Both the position numbers and the translations under genes were made by a program. From Candidatus Shapirobacteria bacterium (GTDB taxonomy: Bacteria > Patescibacteriota > Microgenomatia > UBA12405): a DNA stretch of 7,337 nucleotides. Where the stretch lies: the NCBI GenBank assembly GCA_023245435.1, contig JAHFKH010000039.1:1-7337 (forward strand). Direction: 5' to 3'. Shown here one piece after another: positions 1 to 4,914 of this stretch. Position 1 is the stretch's first letter. Each line of letters opens with the position of its first letter. The notes beneath the pieces were generated by a model. That model was given only the letters and a program-made list of their open reading frames with translations. It ran no database searches and had not been told where the DNA came from.

Positions 1-189
1 TTAATGGATTTAGATTCCAAAATTCATATTTTAGCCAAAAACCCCGACGGCAGTTGTATTTATTTAAAAAATAAATTATGTAGTATTCACACCTCTCGCC
101 CCCAGGTCTGCCGCCACTTTTTCTGTTCCACCAAAGCCAAAAAATTTCAGAAGATGGTAGAAATGATCAAAATATCTAAATTGTGGTAA
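1..189 (+). CDS. YkgJ-type cysteine-cluster protein, C-terminal part (5' truncated)
   Basis: The reading frame is open at the left edge and ends with TAA at 187-189, so only the last 62 codons are present; the internal ATG at position 4 is probably not the true start. The fragment carries four cysteines in a C-x7-C-x9-C-x4-C pattern, within the segments SCIYL, LCSIH, RPQVCRHF and FC. A bound-metal cysteine cluster with a conserved 'C..Y..RP..CR.F.C' ending is typical of the YkgJ/UPF0153 (CxxCxxCC) family, whose members are thought to bind zinc or iron-sulfur and whose exact function is unsettled. The N-terminal cysteines of the family would lie outside the window. A lysine-rich end follows. 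The next gene starts 12 nt downstream on the same strand, so the two may be co-transcribed. Confidence 0.72.
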   Translation, partial: LMDLDSKIHILAKNPDGSCIYLKNKLCSIHTSRPQVCRHFFCSTKAKKFQKMVEMIKISKLW

Positions 190-201
190 TATACCTAAAA
201 T

Positions 202-609
202 ATGGTAAATTCTGAATTATTTAATCATTTTAATCAATGTGGCTGTAGTGTTTCGGCAGAAGAGTTGTTTTGTGGTCAGTTGGACAATTTAATTTTAAGG
301 GGACTTCGTGTTCTAACTTTGTGCAATGATGGTTCAGGAAGGAGTGTAAATGTTGCTAATGACTTAACTTACAAGTATGGGATACCATCAGTTAGATTAA
401 GTGGCGGTATCAAACAATTTTTTGAAAACGGTAATTTGAGTTCATGTAAATCCGGTGCATCATTTGTAATTAATAAAACCCCAAATATAGCTGTTATTTT
501 AACCCCAGAAGAAATTAAAATATATTATAATTTTATATCAAATTTACGTTGTTCCAAATATCCAAATTCAAACGCAGCAATTGAATCTATTAGAAAAATG
601 GAGTCATAA
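202..609 (+). CDS. Rhodanese/Cdc25-like or tyrosine-phosphatase-like small protein
   Basis: A 135-residue cytoplasmic-looking protein with no signal peptide or membrane segment. Its clearest feature is a predicted beta strand (VLTL) running into C41-N-D-G-S-G-R47-S48, a CX5RS loop, followed by a helix and then IPSVRLSGGIKQF. The order strand, cysteine loop, RS, helix, then '..V..L.GGI..F' matches the active-site half of rhodanese-fold proteins. A seven-residue CX5R loop, rather than the six-residue loop of sulfurtransferases, is typical of Cdc25-type and tyrosine phosphatases. It could therefore be a small phosphatase, an arsenate-reductase-like enzyme or an atypical rhodanese; substrate unknown. 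There are further cysteines at 13, 15, 24, 82 and 117. All four proline codons are CCA, unlike the CCC-rich genes elsewhere in the window. No Shine-Dalgarno precedes the ATG; a TAATAT at 187-192 could be a -10 box. The stop lies 2 nt from the convergent pyrH stop. Confidence 0.6.
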   Translation: MVNSELFNHFNQCGCSVSAEELFCGQLDNLILRGLRVLTLCNDGSGRSVNVANDLTYKYGIPSVRLSGGIKQFFENGNLSSCKSGASFVINKTPNIAVILTPEEIKIYYNFISNLRCSKYPNSNAAIESIRKMES

Positions 610-611
610 TT

Positions 612-1319
612 TTATCCTTCAATCAAAGTCCCAAAAGAATAGTCACCCTCAATAATTTCTGACAATCGATGCAAATCTTTTATATCAAAAACAAAAATAG
701 GAATATTTGATCTTTCACACATCGTAAATGCCGTCGAATCCATCACTTTTAATCTTTCATCTACCGCCTGTTTATGGGTAATTCTTGTATATTTATTAGC
801 ATTTTTATTAATCCGTGGGTCACTATCATAAACTCCATCCACTGTACTCGCCTTAAAAATTATTTCACATTGCAATTCACTGGCATATTGGGCCACGGCC
901 GAATCAGTCGAAAACCCTGGCATCCCCAACCCTCCCGCAATTATAACCAATCTATTATTATCCAAATGATGTCTACCTTTATTGCGAATATAAGGTTCCG
1001 CTAGTCCTGGTATCGCTACAGCTGTCATCAATCTGGTGTCTGGTGCTCCATTTCGTACTAGTGCTTCACGTAGCCCAATTCCATTCATTATAGTTGCCAA
1101 CATTCCCATCGAATCAGCTTCGTTACTATCAACCTGACTTTGCGCCTCTCGCCCCCTAAAAATATTTCCTCCTCCCACTACCATCGCCAATTGTATCTTC
1201 GTTTTATTTTGAATTTCCAGCAACTGTTTGGCTACATCATCATATTTATTAAAGTTTATATGATTTTCTTCATCTCCAAATATCTCACCACTTATTTTCA
1301 AAATTGCTCTTTTGACCAT
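612..1319 (-). CDS. pyrH: UMP kinase (uridylate kinase)
   Basis: Catalyses ATP-dependent UMP to UDP phosphorylation in the cytoplasm, an essential pyrimidine step; the bacterial enzyme is a hexamer of the amino-acid-kinase fold. From the start chosen here the protein has 235 residues, the normal family length. Visible motifs in order are KISGE near residues 8-12 (phosphate binding), GGGNIFRG at 49-56, DSMGMLAT near 70, a GLGMPGFSTDSA loop at about 130-141, TVDGVYDSDP near 158-168 and STAFTMC near 195. The loop at 130-141 is normally close to GTGNPFFTTD, so L and M here replace usual T and N. The frame stays open upstream to a TTG at 1364, but that TTG lies in a good -35 box and the -10 is at 1336-1341, so the start must be ATG 1325 or ATG 1319. 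The family N terminus favours 1319. The gene stands alone, without the usual rpsB, tsf or frr. Confidence 0.95.
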   Translation of the reverse strand: MVKRAILKISGEIFGDEENHINFNKYDDVAKQLLEIQNKTKIQLAMVVGGGNIFRGREAQSQVDSNEADSMGMLATIMNGIGLREALVRNGAPDTRLMTAVAIPGLAEPYIRNKGRHHLDNNRLVIIAGGLGMPGFSTDSAVAQYASELQCEIIFKASTVDGVYDSDPRINKNANKYTRITHKQAVDERLKVMDSTAFTMCERSNIPIFVFDIKDLHRLSEIIEGDYSFGTLIEG

Positions 1320-1335
1320 TACCATTATTGGAGTG

Positions 1336-1364
1336 ATTGTAAACTCTTTCCCCATTATAATCAA
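1336..1364 (-). promoter_or_regulatory. Probable sigma-70-type promoter of pyrH
   Basis: On the minus strand TTGATT (1364 to 1359) is followed by a 17-nt spacer and TACAAT (1341 to 1336), a good match to TTGACA-N17-TATAAT. Transcription should begin near 1329, leaving only about 4 nt to ATG 1325 or 10 nt to ATG 1319. This rules out the more upstream TTG 1364 and ATG 1355 as starts. The -35 box overlaps the -10 box of the divergent alkyltransferase gene. Confidence 0.55.
1356..1361 (+). promoter_or_regulatory. Probable -10 box of the alkyltransferase gene
   Basis: A perfect TATAAT ends 5 nt before the ATG at 1367, so the predicted transcription start falls on or next to the start codon (leaderless mRNA). 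The hexamer 17 nt upstream, GTGATT at 1333-1338, is only a weak -35. The box shares bases with the -35 of the divergent pyrH promoter, so the two cannot easily be occupied at once. Confidence 0.45.
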
Positions 1365-1366
1365 TC

Positions 1367-1630
1367 ATGTCCACAACTACCTTTACTCAAAAAGTTTTTG
1401 AAGTTGTCAAAAATATCCCCAAAGGTAAAACTTTAAGTTACAAAGAAGTTGCTATTTTGGCAGGTAGCCCCAAAGCCTATCGTGCCGTCGGCAATATTTT
1501 AAATAAAAATTACAATCCGCACATTCCCTGCCACCGCGTCATCCGTAGTAATGGCACCCCTGGCGGCTACAACCGCGGAGAAGATATAAAAGTGGAGATT
1601 TTAAAAAGAGAAAAATTAAAATTAAAATAA
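1367..1630 (+). CDS. Single-domain O6-alkylguanine-DNA alkyltransferase (MGMT/Ogt-type)
   Basis: An 87-residue protein consisting only of the DNA-binding/catalytic domain of methylated-DNA--protein-cysteine methyltransferases. It removes O6-alkyl groups from guanine by irreversible transfer to its own cysteine. Motifs run as in the family: IPKGKTLSYKEVA (residues 17-29), AYRAVGNIL (38-46, with R39 in the place of the arginine finger used for base flipping), then P54-C55-H56-R57-V58-I59, the acceptor-cysteine motif, and a GGY segment near 66-68. The cysteine is intact, so this is not a typical Atl protein, in which it is replaced by tryptophan. The N-terminal RNase-H-like domain of Ada and Ogt is absent. 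The frame ends with TAA right at the left edge of a palindromic repeat. There is no Shine-Dalgarno; a TATAAT lies 5 nt before the ATG. Confidence 0.88.
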   Translation: MSTTTFTQKVFEVVKNIPKGKTLSYKEVAILAGSPKAYRAVGNILNKNYNPHIPCHRVIRSNGTPGGYNRGEDIKVEILKREKLKLK

Positions 1631-1670
1631 TCCGTCATTGCAATACGTCAACTGACGGAGAAGCAATCTC
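1631..1670. repeat. Degenerate dispersed palindromic (REP-like) repeat
   Basis: The segment begins CGTCATTGC just after TCC-type sequence at 1631 and ends GAAGCAATCTC at 1670. These ends match a dispersed bacterial repeat known in many genomes in the form CGTCATTGCGAG...GAAGCAATCTC. Two nested inverted pairs are visible: TCCGTCA (1631-1637) with TGACGGA (1653-1659), a perfect 7-bp stem with a 15-nt loop; and ATTGC (1636-1640) with GCAAT (1663-1667). The element abuts the stop codon of the alkyltransferase gene and lies just before the restriction-modification cassette. The RNA hairpin could act as a 3' end or stability element, but it lacks a clear U-tract. Confidence 0.6.
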
Positions 1671-1691
1671 ATTTAGATAAGATTAAAAGGG

Positions 1692-1712
1692 TATACTTAA
1701 ACTTAATTATAT
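1692..1712 (+). promoter_or_regulatory. Possible promoter region of the restriction-modification cassette
   Basis: Two -10 candidates lie between the repeat and the ATG at 1723: TATACT at 1692-1697 (5 of 6 to consensus) and TTATAT at 1707-1712, the latter 18 nt after a weak TTAAAA at 1683-1688. The second would leave only a few nt of leader. I cannot choose between them from sequence, and there is no Shine-Dalgarno before 1723. Confidence 0.25.
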
Positions 1713-1722
1713 CCAAAACAAT

Positions 1723-2508
1723 ATGCCAACTTTTAACGACATAAACATAAAAAATTGGAAAGAGTCCGAGATATGGACTGACAGTCTTTGGATAATACAC
1801 GAACGAGATAAAACCGGAAAACACGATGGATTTTATCACGGTAATTTTGTTCCACAAATTCCGCACCAATTTATATTAAGATATACAAAAAAAGATGAAA
1901 CAGTTCTTGATCCTTTTATGGGTGGTGGAACAACAGCTTATGAAGCCGAAAGTTTAGGTAGAAACTTTATAGGTATAGATATTCAAAAAGAATTGATTGA
2001 TATAGTGGATAAAAAAATTGAACCAAAAACAAATTTTTCAAAATTAATTGCTGGTGATAGTACCAAAACCAAGACTTTTGAAAAAGTAAACGAAATTTTA
2101 AACAGTCATAAAAAAAAGAAAGTGCAATTGGCGATTTTACATCCACCATACGCCGACATTATCAAATTTAGTGACTTGAGTGGAGACCTATCAAATACCA
2201 AATCATTGAAAGAATTTCTGGCCGGATTTTCGGCAGTTTTAAAGAATACGATTGAAGTTTTAGAAAACGACAGGTATCTAGTAATTGTCATTGGTGACAA
2301 ATATTCAGCGGGAAGATGGATACCATTAGGATTTTATTGTTTAAATGAAGCACAAAAGCTAGGATTAACTTTAAAAAGCATTATAATAAAGAATATGGCT
2401 GGTAATCGTGCCAAACAAAACAAAGAATCAATTTGGCGATATCGCGCACTTACCAGCGATTATTATATATTTAAGCATGAATATATATTACTTTTTAAAA
2501 AATTTTAA
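1723..2508 (+). CDS. DNA methyltransferase (N6-adenine/N4-cytosine type), first gene of R-M cassette
   Basis: A 261-residue S-adenosylmethionine-dependent DNA amino-methyltransferase. From the N terminus: a motif X-like stretch FVPQIPHQF (42-50), VLDPFMGGGTT (61-71, motif I, SAM binding), GIDI (84-87, motif II acidic residue), H140-P-P-Y143 (motif IV, catalytic) and a closing HEYILLF (252-258) common in beta-type amino-methyltransferases. The SAM-binding part therefore precedes the catalytic motif, and there is little room for a separate target-recognition domain. Motif IV reads HPPY rather than the usual D/N/S-PP-Y/F/W. The adjoining endonuclease and second methyltransferase imply that it protects one strand of the restriction site. 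Whether it makes m6A or m4C cannot be decided here. Proline codons are mostly CCA with no CCC, unlike most flanking genes. The next gene begins 1 nt after the stop. Confidence 0.85.
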   Translation: MPTFNDINIKNWKESEIWTDSLWIIHERDKTGKHDGFYHGNFVPQIPHQFILRYTKKDETVLDPFMGGGTTAYEAESLGRNFIGIDIQKELIDIVDKKIEPKTNFSKLIAGDSTKTKTFEKVNEILNSHKKKKVQLAILHPPYADIIKFSDLSGDLSNTKSLKEFLAGFSAVLKNTIEVLENDRYLVIVIGDKYSAGRWIPLGFYCLNEAQKLGLTLKSIIIKNMAGNRAKQNKESIWRYRALTSDYYIFKHEYILLFKKF

Positions 2509-2509
2509 T

Positions 2510-3205
2510 ATGACAAAAAAAGAATTATTTATAAAACTTGCAAAGCCCGATAAACAAGGTGTGAGCCGTTGGATTTCAGTATCCGAATTTATTAATGAAT
2601 ATAAAGAACTTCAACTTGGAAATGGTGGAAGTTGGTGTCGTGGGAATTCCAGCCTGGCAAAAGAATATGTCATTGAATTAAATAAAGCAGAAACAAGAGG
2701 AAATTCTATTGATAAAATACGATTAATTGGATTTAACAATGAGAAAAATTTTAATCAAAATATAAGAAAAGATATTAGAGACTACTATAAGACACAAAAT
2801 TGTGTAATGCTTGGAATTAATGGTTATTCTGAAAATACAAAAATTGAAATTGATCACAAAAACGGTAGAAAAGATGAGAGTAGACTTTCAGATTTGTCAA
2901 GTCAAAATCTTACTGATTTCCAACCTCTTTCAAAGGCCGCAAATGATGTAAAAAGACAAATTTGTAAACAGTGTAAGCAAACAAACAAGCGTTGGAGTGC
3001 AAAAAATATCAAAGGGAATCCTTACGACTTTTATGATGGTAATGAAAATTATTCATCTACATTAGGTTGCAAAGGATGTTATCAATATGATCCGGTAGAA
3101 TATCGTAAGAATAGCGTAAAGAAAGTAAGTAAATTAGCAGCAAGTGAAGCTGTGGATCAGGTTTTCAGAATATTATATCCTGAAGATGAAAGTAAAAAAA
3201 CATGA
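2510..3205 (+). CDS. Probable HNH (beta-beta-alpha-metal) restriction endonuclease
   Basis: From the ATG at 2510 the protein has 231 residues. The frame is open further up to 2408, but that part lies inside the previous gene, and the 2510 start sits 1 nt after its stop, so 2510 is preferred. The central part carries I114-D115-H116-K117-N118-G119-R120, then TDFQPLSKAAND (135-146) with N145, matching the His and Asn positions of HNH nucleases. Two cysteine pairs, C152-x2-C155 and C187-x2-C190, probably hold a structural zinc. The residues after the second pair, YQYDPVEYR, look family-specific. The N-terminal 100 residues probably contribute to target recognition or dimerisation. Its position between two DNA methyltransferases, with the third gene overlapping by ATGA, makes a Type II restriction enzyme by far the likeliest role. 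Recognition sequence unknown. Confidence 0.78.
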   Translation: MTKKELFIKLAKPDKQGVSRWISVSEFINEYKELQLGNGGSWCRGNSSLAKEYVIELNKAETRGNSIDKIRLIGFNNEKNFNQNIRKDIRDYYKTQNCVMLGINGYSENTKIEIDHKNGRKDESRLSDLSSQNLTDFQPLSKAANDVKRQICKQCKQTNKRWSAKNIKGNPYDFYDGNENYSSTLGCKGCYQYDPVEYRKNSVKKVSKLAASEAVDQVFRILYPEDESKKT

Positions 3206-4269
3206 ATTATATTGGTAGTAAATTATCGTTATTAGATTTTTTAGAAGAATCTATTAATAAAGTTGTAGATAAAAATTGTCATACATTCTGTGATTTATTC
3301 GCCGGTACGGGTGCTGTTGGAGTTCATTTTAAGAAGAAAGGATATAAAATTATTGCCAATGATATCCAGTACTATAGTTATGTCTTAAATCGCCATTATG
3401 TTGGTAATCACAAAGAATTATCTTTTCTAAAATTATCAGACGAAATTTATAATTTAGATAAATTAAAAATTGAAGACAGAAGTCAATCAGTTTGCGACTA
3501 TTTGTCCTCATTGGTTGGTAAAAAAGGTTTTATATATAAAAATTACTGTTTAGGTGGAAGCATAAATGAGGGAGAGCCACGACAATATTTTTCTGATTCA
3601 AATGGTATGCGATGTGATGCTATCCGTCAAAAAATCGAGAATTGGAAAGACAGTGATTTGATAAATGATGATGAGTATTATTTTTTGATAACTAGTTTGA
3701 TCGAATCAATTGATAAACAAGCTAATACCGCCTCAGTGTATGGTGCCTTTTTGAAAAATTTAAAAAAATCAGCTCAAAATGATATGGTATTGAAACCCGC
3801 AAAATTATTTCTAAATGACCAAGAACACGAAGTTTTTAATGAAGATATTAATGAAGTTTTAAAAAAAATTTCAGGTGACATTTTATACTTAGATCCACCA
3901 TACAATCAACGACAATATGCTACAAACTATCATATGCTCGAAACTATCGCAAAATATGATAATCCAACAATTCACGGTAAAACAGGTTTAAGGGAATATC
4001 AAGACAAAAAATCACGTTATTGTTCAAGTTCTCAAGTGAAATCTGCATTCAAAGATTTAATTTTAAAAGCAAAAGTGAAATATATATTTTTGAGTTACAA
4101 CAACGAAGGGCTAATGAGTTTGGACGATATCAAAGAAATAATGGGATTACGTGGGAAATATGGTTTTTTTACAAAAGAATATAACCGATTTAAAGCTGAT
4201 AAATCGGAGAACAGAAATTATGTTGCTAGTAAAACACTCGAATATCTACATTATGTAATTTGTGACTGA
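3202..4269 (+). CDS. D12-class DNA adenine-N6 methyltransferase
   Basis: A 355-residue alpha-class (D12/Dam-like) methyltransferase that should transfer a methyl group from SAM to N6 of adenine. Seen in order: NYIGSKLSLL (2-11, motif X), CDLFAGTGAVG (30-40, motif I), ND at 53-54 (motif II), a long middle section of about 170 residues that would hold the target-recognition domain, then YLDPPYNQRQY (229-239, catalytic motif IV) followed by NYHMLETIAKYD, and YIFLSYNN near 294-301. The DPPYN-RQY-NYH-LE-IA pattern is characteristic of a recognisable D12 subgroup. The start overlaps the endonuclease stop in ATGA, so expression is translationally coupled. A second methyltransferase of another class beside the same nuclease suggests an asymmetric site methylated separately on each strand, as in Type IIS systems. 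Confidence 0.93.
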   Translation: MNYIGSKLSLLDFLEESINKVVDKNCHTFCDLFAGTGAVGVHFKKKGYKIIANDIQYYSYVLNRHYVGNHKELSFLKLSDEIYNLDKLKIEDRSQSVCDYLSSLVGKKGFIYKNYCLGGSINEGEPRQYFSDSNGMRCDAIRQKIENWKDSDLINDDEYYFLITSLIESIDKQANTASVYGAFLKNLKKSAQNDMVLKPAKLFLNDQEHEVFNEDINEVLKKISGDILYLDPPYNQRQYATNYHMLETIAKYDNPTIHGKTGLREYQDKKSRYCSSSQVKSAFKDLILKAKVKYIFLSYNNEGLMSLDDIKEIMGLRGKYGFFTKEYNRFKADKSENRNYVASKTLEYLHYVICD

Positions 4270-4291
4270 GTAATAATTTGATACAAATTGA

Positions 4292-4300
4292 TGTTAAAAT
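4292..4300 (+). promoter_or_regulatory. Extended -10 promoter of rpsT
   Basis: TGtTAAAAT is an extended -10 element ending 6 nt before the rpsT ATG at 4307, so the predicted transcription start coincides with the start codon. No -35 hexamer is visible at 16-18 nt, as expected for an extended -10. It separates rpsT from the restriction cassette that ends at 4269. Confidence 0.5.
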
Positions 4301-4306
4301 AGTAAT

Positions 4307-4627
4307 ATGCCAATTTCAAGATCAGCTAAAAAATCACTGCGCAAATCAGTAAAAAACAAGAAAGTTAACGTAACTTTTAAAGATAAGCTTAAAAAGCTCG
4401 TCAAATCTTATTTGGTCTCGCCTACCGCGGAAAGCTATAAAGAGGTTCAGTCAATGCTTGATCAAGCTAAACAAAAGAACATTTTTCATATAAATAAGGT
4501 ATCCCGATTAAAATCGAGACTAAATAAAAAATTTGGAGAAGGGAAAACTGGGGTAACCACTATAGCCAAACAAACTGCTAAAAAGAAAACAACCAAAAAA
4601 GTGTCAAAGAAAACAGTAAAAAAATGA
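4307..4627 (+). CDS. rpsT: 30S ribosomal protein S20
   Basis: S20 binds 16S rRNA at the base of the small subunit as a three-helix bundle and helps early assembly. The 106-residue product begins MPISRSAKKSLRKS, the usual basic N terminus, and has the family signature near residues 55-74: KQKNIFHINKVSRLKSRLNKK, equivalent to the conserved 'KGVIHKNKAARKKSRL'. Typical S20 is about 85-90 residues; here a tail of roughly 27 residues made mostly of K and T (from 80 on) is added. The gene is monocistronic: its own promoter lies directly upstream, a short AT-rich gap follows, and the next gene converges on it from the other strand. No Shine-Dalgarno is present. Confidence 0.92.
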   Translation: MPISRSAKKSLRKSVKNKKVNVTFKDKLKKLVKSYLVSPTAESYKEVQSMLDQAKQKNIFHINKVSRLKSRLNKKFGEGKTGVTTIAKQTAKKKTTKKVSKKTVKK

Positions 4628-4639
4628 ACAGGAAAAATC

Positions 4640-4667
4640 ATAAATAAGTAATTTACATTCTATTTAT
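4640..4667. terminator. Weak AT-only inverted repeat between convergent genes
   Basis: ATAAATA (4640-4646) pairs with TATTTAT (4661-4667) across a 14-nt loop, which itself contains GTAATTTAC. The stem has no G-C pair, so it is weak, and only its position between the convergent ends of rpsT and the 4676-4879 gene suggests a terminator role. Confidence 0.2.
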
Positions 4668-4675
4668 CCTTCTTT

Positions 4676-4879
4676 CTACTTTTTAAAATAAATCACCACC
4701 CTCCACCCCCAAAAACTTTTCCAGCAATAAATTAAAAATTGAATAATTTTTATTATTACTATCACTCCCAATATCAGCGCAAACCATATATTTAAATCAA
4801 TCGATATTTGATTTATTGCAAAATATATAACAAACAATATCCCAATTATTTTCAACCACTTTTTAAACCACGGACTCAT
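4676..4879 (-). CDS. Small two-helix membrane protein, function unknown
   Basis: A 67-residue product that I do not recognise. It has a basic start (MSPWFKKWLK), a hydrophobic segment at about 11-25, a short polar link (NQISIDLN), a second hydrophobic segment at about 31-51, and an aromatic and basic end (CWKSFWGWR...YFKK). It is probably a small inner-membrane protein with two helices. Support that it is real is indirect: sensible membrane-protein composition, a TAAAAT -10 box 6 nt before its ATG, and a fit between rpsT and the 4915 gene without overlap. It is divergent from the 4915 gene with a 35-nt gap and convergent with rpsT. Confidence 0.5.
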   Translation of the reverse strand: MSPWFKKWLKIIGILFVIYFAINQISIDLNIWFALILGVIVIIKIIQFLIYCWKSFWGWRVVIYFKK

Positions 4880-4885
4880 AATTAT

Positions 4886-4891
4886 ATTTTA
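4886..4891 (-). promoter_or_regulatory. -10 box of the small membrane protein gene
   Basis: On the minus strand TAAAAT is followed by 6 nt and the ATG at 4879, the same spacing and hexamer as for rpsT. There is no recognisable -35. It lies in the 35-nt divergent gap, 8 nt from the plus-strand extended -10 element. Confidence 0.38.
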
Positions 4892-4899
4892 CGCTCAAA

Positions 4900-4908
4900 T
4901 GATACTAT
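4900..4908 (+). promoter_or_regulatory. Extended -10 promoter of the 4915 gene
   Basis: TGaTACTAT is an extended -10 element ending 6 nt before ATG 4915, which puts the predicted transcription start on the start codon. No -35 is needed or seen. Confidence 0.48.
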
Positions 4909-4914
4909 AGTCTG

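Noticed and set aside
610..611. A terminator between the convergent 202-609 gene and pyrH
   Set aside because: Only 2 nt separate the stops, and I could find no G-C-rich hairpin with a U-tract on either strand nearby.
774..1436. Plus-strand open frames opposite pyrH (774-1004 and 1140-1436)
   Set aside because: They run antisense to the strongly conserved UMP kinase, and their translations show no domain-like pattern.
2110..2117. A8 tract in the first methyltransferase as a phase-variation switch
   Set aside because: Runs of 7-8 A also occur in the D12 gene and the DUF1295 gene; in this AT-rich sequence they are expected and shorter than typical phase-variable tracts.
1669..2300. Minus-strand open frames opposite the first methyltransferase (1669-1869, 1967-2149, 2106-2300)
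   Set aside because: They mirror a clear methyltransferase gene, lack promoters and look like antisense shadows of AT-rich coding sequence.
2408..2509. Upstream extension of the HNH nuclease frame to 2408
   Set aside because: It lies entirely inside the methyltransferase gene; the ATG 1 nt after that gene's stop is the natural coupled start.
4278..4283. TTGATA as a -35 box for rpsT
   Set aside because: The spacer to the TAAAAT box is 11 nt, too short for a normal promoter; the extended -10 explains the site better.
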